64,000 nt of DNA from the NCBI GenBank assembly GCA_964632175.1, contig CAZWBJ010000003.1, positions 1 to 64,000 on the forward strand, in the 5' to 3' direction. Shown piece by piece: positions 1 through 8,866 of this stretch (the first letter of the stretch is position 1; each line of letters begins with the position of its first letter). The notes beneath the pieces are model-generated. The model was not told the DNA's origin, did not search any database, and was given only the letters and a program-made list of their open reading frames with translations. Made by a program: the position numbers and the translations under genes. The stretch is from JAWBSP01 sp964632175 (lineage in GTDB: Archaea; Hadarchaeota; Hadarchaeia; Hadarchaeales; JAWBSP01).

Positions 1-7
1 TTCGTTT

Positions 8-1015
8 ATGAAGATGCGCGTAGCCATCAACGGTTTCGGGAGGATTGGGAGGCTCTTTTACAGGGCCTCCTTGGGGAAGAGAAAGGGGTGGGAAGTGGTG
101 GCCGTCAACGACTTGGCCGATGCAAATTCCCTCCTCCACCTCCTCAAGTACGACTCCACCTTCCGGAAGCTGGAAGTGGAGATGAAGGCCGAGAATGGAT
201 ACTTGGTAGTGGGGAACGAGCGGATGAAGCTCCTGAATGAGAAGGATCCCTCCAAGCTGCCCTGGAAAGACTTGAGCGTGGATCTCGTCGTCGAGTCCAC
301 TGGGGCCTTCACGGATAGAGAGAAGGCATCCCTCCACCTCCAGGCCGGCGCCAAGAAGGTTCTGATAACCGCCCCCGCCAAGAACCCGGATGTCACCATC
401 GTGCCCGGCGTGAACGATTCCAGCTACGATCCTGCCAACCACAAGATAATCTCGCTAGGTTCCTGCACCACGAACTGCTTGGCACCCCTCGTGAAGGTTC
501 TGGAGGAGAACTTTGGAATAGAAAAGTGCTTGATGACCACGGTGCACGCCTATACCAACGACCAGAGGGTTCTAGACCTCATCCACAAGGACTTGAGGAG
601 GGCGAGGGCGGCCGCCGTCTCCATCATCCCCACCACCACGGGGGCGGCCAAGGCGATTTTCGAGGTTGTACCGACCATGAAGGGAAAGGCGCACGGCATC
701 GCCCTCAGGGTTCCCGTTCCGGATGTCTCGGTGGTGGACCTGGTTGCCCTCCTGAAGAGGGAGACAACGGCGGAGGAGGTAAACGCGGCCTTCAAGCGGG
801 CCTCGGAAACCACTCTCAAGGGGATCCTGGGTTATGTTGATGAACCCTTGGTCTCCTGCGACTTCATAGGGGATTCCCATTCCTCCATCTTTGATGCCAC
901 CCTCACCACGGTTGTGGGCGGGAACTTGGTCAAGGTCTTCTCCTGGTACGACAATGAGTGGGGGTATTCCTGCAGGCTTGTCGACATGGTCAACCTCATA
1001 GCCGAGAAAGGATGA
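8..1015 (+). CDS. gap: glyceraldehyde-3-phosphate dehydrogenase, bacterial-type (class I)
   Basis: Phosphorylating GAPDH that interconverts glyceraldehyde 3-phosphate and 1,3-bisphosphoglycerate in cytosolic glycolysis/gluconeogenesis. The 335-residue protein opens with the Rossmann motif NGFGRIGR. The catalytic site is SCTTNC with Cys153, and His180 lies in TTVHAYT. An Asp at residue 35 (VNDLAD) is the usual sign of NAD preference. Length and motifs match the bacterial/eukaryotic enzyme, not the sequence-divergent archaeal class II enzyme most archaea use. The stop overlaps the start of pgk (ATGA), so the two enzymes of adjoining steps are translationally coupled. Upstream context is outside the window. 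Family call is very secure; origin by transfer is inferred. Confidence 0.97.
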   Translation: MKMRVAINGFGRIGRLFYRASLGKRKGWEVVAVNDLADANSLLHLLKYDSTFRKLEVEMKAENGYLVVGNERMKLLNEKDPSKLPWKDLSVDLVVESTGAFTDREKASLHLQAGAKKVLITAPAKNPDVTIVPGVNDSSYDPANHKIISLGSCTTNCLAPLVKVLEENFGIEKCLMTTVHAYTNDQRVLDLIHKDLRRARAAAVSIIPTTTGAAKAIFEVVPTMKGKAHGIALRVPVPDVSVVDLVALLKRETTAEEVNAAFKRASETTLKGILGYVDEPLVSCDFIGDSHSSIFDATLTTVVGGNLVKVFSWYDNEWGYSCRLVDMVNLIAEKG

Positions 1016-2223
1016 AAATCCCCACCCTCGATGAGGCGGACGTCAGCGGGAAGACGGTTCTTCTCAGGGTTGATATAAACTCACCCCTCGACCCGGAGAC
1101 GGGGCAGATCCTCGATGACACGAGGATAAGAGAATGTGCCCCCACGATAAAGGAACTCTCAGACAAGGGGGCGAAGGTGGTAATCCTTGCCCACCAGGGA
1201 AGGCCTGGGGACGAAGATTTTGCAAGGCTCGAGAAGCACGCCAAAAAGATGCAGGAGATTCTGGGTCGGCCGGTGAAGTACGTTCCTGAAGTGCTTGGAC
1301 CCTCTGCCAAGGAGGAGATAAGAAAGTTAAAGGAAGGGGAGATTCTCCTCCTAGAAAACATCAGATTCCTAGCGGAGGAGACGCTGAAGGGGAAGCCGGA
1401 GGAGATGGCAAAAACTCTCTTGGTTAAGGAACTCTCGCAGCTCGCTGATCTTTACGTCAACGACGCGTTCGGGGCCGCCCACCGGGACCAGCCCTCTCTG
1501 GTGGGCTTCGGTGCTACCCTTCCCACCTACGCTGGCAGGCTCATGGAGAAAGAAGTGAAGGGGCTGGGAAAGGCAAGGGAGCCGGAGAGGCCCTGTGTTT
1601 ACGTGCTCGGAGGCGGGAAGTCCAAGGAGTCGATGTCCATGATTGAAAACATCCTTTCCCAGAACATCGCAGACAAGGTTCTCACGGGGGGACTCCTCGC
1701 CCAGCTGTTTCTGGCGGCCAAGGGGGTGAACCTGGGCAACCGGAACCTGCAGATTCTGAAGGAAAAGGGCTTTGACAAGGAAATGGAGAGGGCGAAAAAA
1801 CTGCTTGCCACCTACCCCGACAAGATAATCCTCCCCCTCGATCTAGTGGTGGAGAGGGAGGGTAAACCCCACGAGATTCAGGTTTCTGAACTCCCGGTGG
1901 AGGATCCCATTCAAGACATCGGCAGCAGAACCGTGCAAAAGTACAGGGAGATCATCATGGAGGCTCGGACGGTGGTTGCCAACGGTCCGCTGGGCGTCTT
2001 TGAGAAAAGCGGGTTCGAAAGGGGGACTTTCGAGGTGCTGAGGGCCATGGCTGATTCAGAGGCCTACACCATTGTTGGTGGCGGGCACATGGTGGCCGCG
2101 GCGGAGAAGGCCGGGGTGGTGGCGAGAATAAAACACGTGAGCACGGGAGGCGGGGCGTGCATAAGCTTCCTGTGCGGTGAACCAATGCCTGTAATCGAGA
2201 TGCTGAAGGCGGCGAAGCGCTGA
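1012..2223 (+). CDS. pgk: phosphoglycerate kinase
   Basis: Transfers phosphate between 1,3-bisphosphoglycerate and ADP, the step following GAPDH. The start was taken at the ATG overlapping the gap stop codon, giving 403 residues, normal for archaeal PGK. An upstream in-frame start would lie inside gap. Visible family motifs include RVDINSPL near the N-terminus (substrate-binding region), the GGGKSKES segment in the hinge region, and the C-terminal nucleotide-binding segment VGGGHMVAAAEKAG followed by STGGGA. It is co-transcribed with gap. Confidence 0.97.
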   Translation: MKIPTLDEADVSGKTVLLRVDINSPLDPETGQILDDTRIRECAPTIKELSDKGAKVVILAHQGRPGDEDFARLEKHAKKMQEILGRPVKYVPEVLGPSAKEEIRKLKEGEILLLENIRFLAEETLKGKPEEMAKTLLVKELSQLADLYVNDAFGAAHRDQPSLVGFGATLPTYAGRLMEKEVKGLGKAREPERPCVYVLGGGKSKESMSMIENILSQNIADKVLTGGLLAQLFLAAKGVNLGNRNLQILKEKGFDKEMERAKKLLATYPDKIILPLDLVVEREGKPHEIQVSELPVEDPIQDIGSRTVQKYREIIMEARTVVANGPLGVFEKSGFERGTFEVLRAMADSEAYTIVGGGHMVAAAEKAGVVARIKHVSTGGGACISFLCGEPMPVIEMLKAAKR

Positions 2224-2263
2224 AATCAACTGAACTTCGTGAAAGGCCGAACTGTTAACGTTT

Positions 2264-3310
2264 TTAGGAAGGAGGCAGGCGAGAAGGGTTAAGACCCAGC
2301 TCAGACATTATACTCTCGATTTCCGACCACACCTCATCGGGGATCGGGATTCCCTCCGCCAATCTCCTTTTTCTCTCCTCGTACTCGGGTTCACCCGGGA
2401 TCATTATCTTCTGAACTCCAGGCGCTTTCCTGCTAGTTTTCACCTCCTCAATGAACCTTCTGGTCAGGGCTTGGAAAGTTTGAGGGTCAACAAAGGCTGA
2501 GGGATTGATCACTATCATGAGGTCCCCCTTGGTGCAGAACCCGGAGGTTGGTTCGAGGGTTCCAACCACCTCTCTTCCCGCGGCCGCACCCACTAGGGGT
2601 CCCGCAAGGATCTCCAGCACGAATCCGAGTCCATAACCTTTAGCTCCCCCGAAAGGACTGAGGGCACCCTTTAGTGCCTTGACCGGATCGGTGGTGGGGT
2701 TCCCCTCCTCGTCCACCGCCCAGCCCAATGGAATGGACTTGCCCTCCTTCGCCGCCTGTACGATTTTCCCCCTGGCGGCAACGCTGGTGGCCATGTCAAG
2801 GAGTATGGGTGGGTCGGACGGGATGCCTACAGCGAGCGCGTTCGTTCCTAGGATGGGTTCCGCACCGCCCCAAGGATGGACAAGGGCGTCGGTGGTGGTT
2901 GTCACTATTCCCACCATCCCCTCTTTCATCGCCATCTCCGCGTAGTAGCCGGCTATTCCGAAGTGGTTGGAGTTCCTAACCCCCACCGCCGAGACCCCCA
3001 CAGCTTTGGTCTTCTGGATGGCAACTTGCATGGCGCGATAGGCCACGTAGTGGCCAAGGGAATGCCCCCCGTCCACCAAGGCCACGGCGGGGGTTTCGCG
3101 GACAATCTTCACTTCCGCTGCGGGAAGGATGGTTCCCCTCTTGATGGCTCTTACGATATACGGGAGCCTCAGGATTCCGTGGGAGGAAAAACCCCTCAGG
3201 TCCCCCTCGGTCAGAACCTCCGCCGTCACTTTGGCTCTCTCTTCCGGCACGCCCAGCTGAAGCAGGATTTTGGAAATCAGCTTTTTTTCCTCATCGAAGC
3301 TGATTCTCAT
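2264..3310 (-). CDS. LDH2/MDH2-family NAD(P)-dependent dehydrogenase (malate/lactate/sulfolactate type)
   Basis: A 348-residue member of the non-Rossmann malate/L-lactate dehydrogenase family, which oxidises 2-hydroxy acids with NAD(P). The active-site region NSNHFGIAGYY (around residues 112-122) and the PWGGAEPILGTNA and GAKGYGLGF segments are characteristic. Substrate cannot be told from sequence: malate, L-lactate, sulfolactate (coenzyme M/sulfopyruvate pathway) or ureidoglycolate are all used by family members. It is a lone gene, convergent with pgk with 40 bp between the stops. Confidence 0.92.
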   Translation of the reverse strand: MRISFDEEKKLISKILLQLGVPEERAKVTAEVLTEGDLRGFSSHGILRLPYIVRAIKRGTILPAAEVKIVRETPAVALVDGGHSLGHYVAYRAMQVAIQKTKAVGVSAVGVRNSNHFGIAGYYAEMAMKEGMVGIVTTTTDALVHPWGGAEPILGTNALAVGIPSDPPILLDMATSVAARGKIVQAAKEGKSIPLGWAVDEEGNPTTDPVKALKGALSPFGGAKGYGLGFVLEILAGPLVGAAAGREVVGTLEPTSGFCTKGDLMIVINPSAFVDPQTFQALTRRFIEEVKTSRKAPGVQKIMIPGEPEYEERKRRLAEGIPIPDEVWSEIESIMSELGLNPSRLPPS

Positions 3311-3388
3311 AGGTAACTACTGCGGTGAAGATAATAATTCGCCCTCTCGCGAGCAAAGGTGGCTTCCAATCACCGCAAATTCGTGAGG

Positions 3389-3754
3389 TTAGGAGGTCAA
3401 ATGGCGGACGATTTCCCTTGGATCCTCCGCCTCGATGCTCACCCTTATGGGCCCCAGCGGTGCCTCCCCGTCGGTGAAGTTCACCTTTCCGCAGAAGGCG
3501 GCCTGTTTGTTGAGCATGAACTCCAGTTTGTTACCTCTGATCTTGCTTAGGAGATGGGACTTGGCGGCGTCCCTTATCGCCTGTTTTCTGAGAAGCTCCC
3601 TGATGGTTTGCAGGGATGAGGGATCCTCTGACGTCCCTGCGAGCAGACCACCGCTCAGGGAAACCGTAAGGGTGGGGAAGAGGTTCCTGAGGGCTTTGAG
3701 AACCTTCTCCGCATCCTCTGTGGGTCGAACCTCCGCCTCCACCCTGAGCCTCAA
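3389..3754 (-). CDS. archaeal RNA-binding protein, COG1325 (exosome-associated prediction)
   Basis: Small basic protein of 121 residues matching the archaeal COG1325 family, an L5-like-fold RNA-binding protein predicted from gene context to work with the exosome. The opening region VEAEVRPTED..KVLKALRNLFP is typical. It starts with TTG whose last two bases form part of the TGA stop of the upstream kinase gene (TTGA overlap), so it is coupled to it. The pairing with a UPF0200 kinase recurs in archaea. The biochemical role is not established. Confidence 0.8.
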   Translation of the reverse strand: MRLRVEAEVRPTEDAEKVLKALRNLFPTLTVSLSGGLLAGTSEDPSSLQTIRELLRKQAIRDAAKSHLLSKIRGNKLEFMLNKQAAFCGKVNFTDGEAPLGPIRVSIEAEDPREIVRHLTS

Positions 3755-4296
3755 ACCGCGAGCCTCCTAAAAATCTCTTCCGCCTCTTCTCTCAGCTCTT
3801 CGAGTGTCCCCTCGTTGACGATGAGGTAGTCCGAGAGGGCTATCGCCTCACCCAGACCCCAGCTCAGCTCCCTACGGTCCTTCTTTAAGAATTCCTCCCA
3901 TCCTTGGGCATCGTCCTCCCTCCTCCTTCTGGAAATCCTGGAAAATCGCGTGGCTTGGGATGACCAAACTGAAACCAGCTTGAAGGCATCCCCGAACTCC
4001 TCCCTGAACTTCTCCACTTCGGCGATCCCTCTTATTCCATCAACCACCACCGGCCCAGGTTTCTCTCTGATGAGGGGGATGCACCTCCTTGCCACCTCCG
4101 CCTCACCGGCTCTCCTGAGTTCGGAGGCCACGGCACCCACATTCTCCTCGCAAACCTTCAGCCCCCTCCTTTTGACCTCCTCCACGACCACATCCCCCAT
4201 TCTGATGTAGGAGTACCCGAACCGGACGGCTATCTTTGAAACTTCAGTTTTCCCCGAGCCCGGTAGGCCGGCTATCCCCACCACGAGCTTGGGCAT
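3751..4296 (-). CDS. UPF0200 P-loop nucleoside-kinase-like ATPase
   Basis: 181 residues with a Walker A motif GLPGSGKTE at about residues 10-18, followed by the family signature RMGDVVVEEVKRRGL and VVDGIRG. It resembles dephospho-CoA and adenylate kinases but belongs to the archaeal UPF0200 group, whose substrate is unknown. REDDAQGWEEFLKKDRRELSWG is the conserved C-terminal lid-like region. The gene sits between a RAM-domain gene (1-nt overlap) and the RNA-binding protein gene (4-nt overlap). Confidence 0.85.
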   Translation of the reverse strand: MPKLVVGIAGLPGSGKTEVSKIAVRFGYSYIRMGDVVVEEVKRRGLKVCEENVGAVASELRRAGEAEVARRCIPLIREKPGPVVVDGIRGIAEVEKFREEFGDAFKLVSVWSSQATRFSRISRRRREDDAQGWEEFLKKDRRELSWGLGEAIALSDYLIVNEGTLEELREEAEEIFRRLAV

Positions 4297-4529
4297 CAGA
4301 GCTCGAAAACGATTAGGGTGGCGGTGTTGGTAACTCCTGGAAAGGCCCGGATTTCCCCGAAGACTATTTTTGTGAGCTTCTCCAGGGAGTCCACCTCTAT
4401 GCAGGTTATGATGTCGAAGGGTCCGGCCACAGGTTCGGCTGATTTTATCCCCTCAACTGTCTTCAGCTTCTGGAGGACGGCGGAGGTTTGACCCGGATCC
4501 GTGGAGACCAGACAGTATGCTTTTACCAT
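4296..4529 (-). CDS. stand-alone RAM (Lrp/AsnC ligand-binding) domain protein
   Basis: 77 residues corresponding only to the effector-binding RAM domain of Lrp/AsnC regulators, with no DNA-binding helix-turn-helix. The motif VAGPFDIITCIEVDS is typical of the family. Such stand-alone domains bind small molecules, often amino acids, and oligomerise. It heads the three-gene minus-strand operon. No target can be inferred from the sequence. Confidence 0.85.
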   Translation of the reverse strand: MVKAYCLVSTDPGQTSAVLQKLKTVEGIKSAEPVAGPFDIITCIEVDSLEKLTKIVFGEIRAFPGVTNTATLIVFEL

Positions 4530-4560
4530 CTACCTTTTGGGATCCCTCTTAAAAGCGGTT

Positions 4561-4848
4561 CTATCCCGTGGCGGGCGGCTCCTCCTTAGGTGTAAGGAGA
4601 AGCTCATCCCGGTTTTTGAGCTTGGTGTAAAGTCCCTCCCTTAGATGCCTCCCGTTCAGGAGAACCTCGTACTTTCCCGCGATTTCTCCGGTTATGGGGT
4701 CGAACAGGCTCTCCACCATCCTCGGATACCGCCTGCTCAACTTGAGGAAGATGGTGTCGACGGTTTCGCCTTCACTTATAGTAACCTTGATTTCCCTCGT
4801 TCCAGCTATCTTCTCCAGTCCCCCGGAAAGCTTCACGGTTATTTGCAT
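4561..4848 (-). CDS. MoaD/ThiS-like beta-grasp protein without a C-terminal diglycine
   Basis: 95-residue ubiquitin-fold protein of the MoaD/SAMP type. The segment VTISEGETVDTIFLKL and the C-terminal REGLYTKLKNRDELLLTP match the fold. Functional sulfur carriers and archaeal ubiquitin-like modifiers end in Gly-Gly, but this one ends Pro-Pro-Ala-Thr-Gly. Either it is not a thiocarboxylate carrier, or it needs processing. It is divergent from argG with 48 bp between the starts. Confidence 0.75.
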   Translation of the reverse strand: MQITVKLSGGLEKIAGTREIKVTISEGETVDTIFLKLSRRYPRMVESLFDPITGEIAGKYEVLLNGRHLREGLYTKLKNRDELLLTPKEEPPATG

Positions 4849-4896
4849 CCGCCCTCGACTCCTTAAAAAACTCGTCGCTCAAACTTAAAACCTCAC

Positions 4897-6066
4897 ATGG
4901 ATGTTTTATTTAACGTGAAGGTGGCTCTCTCCTTCAGCGGCGGGCTCGATACGATGGTGTGCCTGAAGCTCCTCCAAGAAAAATACGGGCTTGAGGTGGT
5001 GACGGTCACGGTGGATGTGGGGCAGGGGAGGAGAGTCGATCCCGAACTCCCCGAGCGCTTGGGGGCTATCCAGCACTTCAACGTGGAGGCGAAGGAAGAG
5101 TTCGTTAGGGAGTATGTGAATCGATGCATAAAGGCAAACGGCAGCTATGAGGGCTACCACCTCTCCGCCTCCCTCGCCAGGTACCTCATCGCGAGCAAGG
5201 TGGTGGAGGTGGCCAGAAAGGTGGGCGCGGAGGCCCTTGCGCATGGCTGTACGGGGAAGGGTAATGACCAGTTCAGGTTCGACATCACCTTCTCCATCCT
5301 CGCCCCCGACCTCAAAATTATAGCACCGGTGAGGGAGCTCAACCTCGACAGAAAAAAGGAGCTCGAGTATGCGAGGGAAAAAGGATTGCCTCTCCCCCCG
5401 ACGGGAATTTACAGTATAGATGAGAACTTGTGGGGGAGAACCATAGAGGGTGGGGTACTGGAGGATCCCTCCCGCCCCCCGCCCGAGGAGGTGTTTCTGT
5501 GGACCAAGCTCATTAAGACCTCGCCGGAGCGAATCACAGTGGGATTCGAGGGTGGCATCCCAGTTTCCCTGAACGGGGAGAGGATGGATGGGGTTTCCCT
5601 GATCACCACCCTCAACCAGCTTGCCGGGGCTCACGGGGTGGGTAGGATAGACATCATGGAGGATAGGATTTTGGGTCTCAAGGCCAGGGAGGTCTACGAA
5701 GCCCCCGCCGCCACCGTTCTACTCGAGGCGCACAGGGCTCTCGAACAGCTCGTTCTGACTAGAAACCAGATTGCCCTCAAGCAATCCCTAGAACAGAGGT
5801 GGTCGGAGCTCGTCTACTGTGGGTTGTGGTTCGACCCCCTCAGGGAGAACCTGGATGCCTTCATAGATTCCACCCAGCAGAGGGTGGAAGGAGAGGTGAC
5901 GGTGGAGCTGGGAGCGGGAGCGTTCAGGGTCGTGGCGAGGAGCTCCCCCTTCGCTCTTTACGAGAAGGAACTGGTTTCCTTCGAGACGCTGGGGTTCGAC
6001 CAGCGGGAGTCCGCGGTCGTCACGAGGTTTCAGGGGCTCCAGTCCAAGCTTTATAGGAAGAAATGA
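4897..6066 (+). CDS. argG: argininosuccinate synthase
   Basis: Condenses citrulline and aspartate with ATP to argininosuccinate. The N-terminal PP-loop SFSGGLDT and the segment HGCTGKGNDQFRFD are diagnostic. The frame allows ATG at 4897 (389 aa) or GTG at 4915. The latter gives the usual short N-terminus (MKVALSFSGG) and lies about 26 nt from a TTAAAA element at 4885-4890, so a leaderless GTG start is a real alternative. First gene of argG-argC-argJ-DUF504; its stop overlaps the argC start. Confidence 0.96.
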   Translation: MDVLFNVKVALSFSGGLDTMVCLKLLQEKYGLEVVTVTVDVGQGRRVDPELPERLGAIQHFNVEAKEEFVREYVNRCIKANGSYEGYHLSASLARYLIASKVVEVARKVGAEALAHGCTGKGNDQFRFDITFSILAPDLKIIAPVRELNLDRKKELEYAREKGLPLPPTGIYSIDENLWGRTIEGGVLEDPSRPPPEEVFLWTKLIKTSPERITVGFEGGIPVSLNGERMDGVSLITTLNQLAGAHGVGRIDIMEDRILGLKAREVYEAPAATVLLEAHRALEQLVLTRNQIALKQSLEQRWSELVYCGLWFDPLRENLDAFIDSTQQRVEGEVTVELGAGAFRVVARSSPFALYEKELVSFETLGFDQRESAVVTRFQGLQSKLYRKK

Positions 6067-7070
6067 GGGCGGCCATCTTGGGGACGGGTTATGTGGCGGC
6101 GGAGCTGGTCAGAATTCTCGCCAACCACCCGAGCGTGGAGCTGACGGAGGTTCAGGGCAGGAGCGGAGCTGGTCAGCCGATTGGGGCGATCTATCCCAAT
6201 CTCGATCTACCCCTGCGGGTCGGCGAGCTGGATACCAAGGTGGGGGAGAGGGTTGAGGTGGTATTCACCGCGCTTCCACATGGCACCTCCATGAAGTACG
6301 TTCCTTCCCTTCTTCAGGGAGGGGCGAAGGTGATCGATATGAGCGCGGACTTCAGACTGGACCCGCACGTTTTCGAGAAAACCTACAACCTGAAGCACGA
6401 GTGCCCGGAACTCAGGGGGGTTTACGGTCTCACCGAGCTCCACAGGGAGGAGATCAGGCGGGCAAGCCTTGTGGCGAACCCAGGCTGCTATCCCACGCCG
6501 GCGATTCTGGCGCTTGCCCCCTTGGTGAAGGAAGGGCTGGTAGACCTGGAGCATGTGGTCATAAACGCCCTGAGCGGGACCTCCGGGGCGGGGCACCAGC
6601 CGCAGGAGAGGACCCACCACCCCCTGTGTGGGGCCAATCTCCAGGTTTATTCGGCCACCACCCACCGGCACGTCCCGGAGATCGAGCAGGAGATTGGGAG
6701 GATTGCCGGGAGGCCGGTGAGGATTCACTTCGTTCCCCACCTCGTTCCCATCGTCAGGGGAATTCTGGAGACCATTTCAGTCTTCCTGAAGGAGGAGAGA
6801 AAGGCTGAGGAGTTGCTAGCGCTGTACCGGGAGTTCTACAAGGGCGAGAGGTTCGTCCGGATAAGGGACTCGCCGCCCCAGGTCAACTACGTGGTAGGAT
6901 CCAACTTCTGCGACATAGGGGTGGAGGTTTCGGGCAAGTGGGCCGTGGTGGTGGCCGTGGTGGACAATTTGGTCAAGGGCGCGGCTGGGCAGGCGGTTCA
7001 GAACATGAATCTTATGTTTTCCCTTCCCGAAGAGGAGGGGCTTGGCTGCCTGCTTCCCCTCAGGCCATGA
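6063..7070 (+). CDS. argC: N-acetyl-gamma-glutamyl-phosphate reductase
   Basis: NADPH-dependent reduction of N-acetylglutamyl phosphate to the semialdehyde in arginine synthesis. 335 residues, with a Rossmann start (ILGTGYVAAEL) and the catalytic Cys in NPGCYPTPAIL. In archaea related enzymes (LysY) act on carrier-bound substrates in lysine synthesis, but argG and argJ on either side favour arginine. Both gene junctions are ATGA overlaps. Confidence 0.95.
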   Translation: MRAAILGTGYVAAELVRILANHPSVELTEVQGRSGAGQPIGAIYPNLDLPLRVGELDTKVGERVEVVFTALPHGTSMKYVPSLLQGGAKVIDMSADFRLDPHVFEKTYNLKHECPELRGVYGLTELHREEIRRASLVANPGCYPTPAILALAPLVKEGLVDLEHVVINALSGTSGAGHQPQERTHHPLCGANLQVYSATTHRHVPEIEQEIGRIAGRPVRIHFVPHLVPIVRGILETISVFLKEERKAEELLALYREFYKGERFVRIRDSPPQVNYVVGSNFCDIGVEVSGKWAVVVAVVDNLVKGAAGQAVQNMNLMFSLPEEEGLGCLLPLRP

Positions 7071-8287
7071 TAACCATCCTGAAGGGGGGCCTCAGCGAGG
7101 TGAGGGGCTTCTCCTTCGCCGGGGTTAGGGCCGGGATAAAAAAGAAGGGATTGGACTTGGCCATAATAAAGAGCGAGGTGGGCTCCGTCCCAGCCGCCGG
7201 AGTTTTCACCTCCAATCTCGTCAAGGCGGCGTCCGTCCTCCTCACCGAAAGGAACCTGAGGGGGGGAAAGCTCGGCGCGGTATTCCTCAACAGCGGAAGG
7301 GCCAACTGTTTCACGGGCGCAAGAGGAGAGAGGGACGCGGAGGAGATCGCGGGGAGGGTGGCCAGACTCCTTGGGATTCAACCGGGGGAGGTGGGGGTTC
7401 TTTCCACGGGCCTGATTGGCGCCCCCCTTCCCATGGCGAAGGTAAGGAGGGGGATTCTGAGGGCAGTAGCCCGTCTCTCCCGCAACAGGGAGGAGAGCCT
7501 AAGGGTGGCTCAGTCCCTCATGACAACCGACACTTTTCCCAAGGAGTTCGCCGTTGCCACCAGGCTCGAGGATGGAACCGAGGTCAGGATTGCTGGCGTG
7601 GCGAAGGGCTCGGGGATGATTAGGCCCAAGCTTGCCACCATGCTTGCCGTAATCCTTACCGATGCCAGAGCGACCCCGGGAGGACTGAGGTTGGCTCTCA
7701 GGAACGCGGTGGAGGGGAGCTTCAACATGATCACGGTGGACAACGACACGAGCACCAACGATGCGGTTCTCCTGCTGGCCAGCGGTTTGGCGGGCGGAAG
7801 GGAAATCTCGGCAAGGGACATTGATCCCAATTTTCAGGAGGCCCTAAACTGTGTGACGAGGGAGCTCGCGAAGATGATAGTCAGGGATGGTGAGGGAGCC
7901 CGGCATTTCTTCGAGGTCCGAGTGGAGGGGGCGAGGAACTCCTACGAGGCCAAGCTCGCCGCCCTAGCGGTGGCGGGATCCAACTTGGTAAAGGCCGCCA
8001 TCTTTGGCGAGGATCCGAACTGGGGTAGAATTGTGGCGGCTCTTGGGGCCTCTGGGGCATACTTCAACCCCCTCAACCTTTCCCTCTGGTTTGAGGGGAA
8101 GGGGAAGACGGTGTATCTGGTCAGGGAGGGCAGGCCCGTCGGGAACCCCGACCGGGCGAAGGATATCATGCGCAGCAAGGAATTCGTGATAGGCATACAG
8201 CTGGGGGAGGGCAAGGCAACGGCCAAAGCTTGGGGTTGTGATCTGACCTACGATTACGTGAGGATCAACGCGAAATACAGAACTTGA
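7067..8287 (+). CDS. argJ: glutamate N-acetyltransferase / ornithine acetyltransferase
   Basis: Transfers acetyl from N-acetylornithine to glutamate, closing the cyclic arginine pathway. The start was chosen at the ATG overlapping the argC stop, giving 406 residues. The family self-cleavage site is visible as KLATML, where the Thr becomes the N-terminal nucleophile of the beta chain. Later motifs NDTSTND and GEDPNWGRI are conserved. argB and argD are not in the window. Confidence 0.96.
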   Translation: MITILKGGLSEVRGFSFAGVRAGIKKKGLDLAIIKSEVGSVPAAGVFTSNLVKAASVLLTERNLRGGKLGAVFLNSGRANCFTGARGERDAEEIAGRVARLLGIQPGEVGVLSTGLIGAPLPMAKVRRGILRAVARLSRNREESLRVAQSLMTTDTFPKEFAVATRLEDGTEVRIAGVAKGSGMIRPKLATMLAVILTDARATPGGLRLALRNAVEGSFNMITVDNDTSTNDAVLLLASGLAGGREISARDIDPNFQEALNCVTRELAKMIVRDGEGARHFFEVRVEGARNSYEAKLAALAVAGSNLVKAAIFGEDPNWGRIVAALGASGAYFNPLNLSLWFEGKGKTVYLVREGRPVGNPDRAKDIMRSKEFVIGIQLGEGKATAKAWGCDLTYDYVRINAKYRT

Positions 8288-8529
8288 GACCGAAGGAAGT
8301 TCTGGATAGGCTCAAGTGGGCCGAGGGGAGGCTGGGGGAGGCGAGCATTACCATCATCCACCGGGGGGCGACCGGGAACCTCAGAAAGATCAGGGGATCT
8401 GACATCCTTTCCACGGACAGGAGCTTCATGTACGTGCGCTCGGGTAATGAGACGGTTGCCATCCCCTACCACAGGATAGTGAGGATAGAAGTGGGGAGGA
8501 AGTGTCTCTGGGAAAAGAAAAGCCGCTAG
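8284..8529 (+). CDS. DUF504 protein
   Basis: 81-residue archaeal DUF504 protein (UPF0248), basic, with the motif ITIIHRGA and the C-terminal VAIPYHRIVRIE. The start is TTG overlapping the argJ stop (TTGA). The function is not known; related DUF504 domains are found near RNA-processing genes. Its 3' end overlaps the convergent zinc-ribbon gene by 4 bp. Confidence 0.8.
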   Translation: MRPKEVLDRLKWAEGRLGEASITIIHRGATGNLRKIRGSDILSTDRSFMYVRSGNETVAIPYHRIVRIEVGRKCLWEKKSR

Positions 8530-8840
8530 GGCTTTAGTCTCCTCCCGCAGTTGGGGCAGTGTCTGGCCCTCCTAGAAACAAACTTTCCACAGGAAGGGCA
8601 GGCCACAACCGTCCTGATTTTTACCTTTGGTTTTGGGGTGACGATCACCACGGAGGGACCACCCGGCAGGGCTAGGCCGGCCACGAAGACGATGAGCCCG
8701 CTCACGGTTAGAAGAAAGGTATCAACGGTGAAGCCGTATCCCAGAATTTTGAACTCGCCGAAGTATCCTATCTCCAAGGCCATCAGCACCAGTCCCACCA
8801 CCACAAACAGGAGGCCTAGGGAGGCCACAGAGGCCCTCAT
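8526..8840 (-). CDS. small membrane protein with C-terminal zinc ribbon
   Basis: 104 residues. Two hydrophobic helices (about residues 6-26 and 38-60) are followed by a basic linker and a double CxxC zinc ribbon (CPSCGKF..CPNCGRR). The ribbon should face the cytoplasm if both helices span the membrane. I recognise no family beyond this architecture. Confidence 0.75.
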   Translation of the reverse strand: MRASVASLGLLFVVVGLVLMALEIGYFGEFKILGYGFTVDTFLLTVSGLIVFVAGLALPGGPSVVIVTPKPKVKIRTVVACPSCGKFVSRRARHCPNCGRRLKP

Positions 8841-8866
8841 TCACCACTGGGACTTTCTAATAAAAC

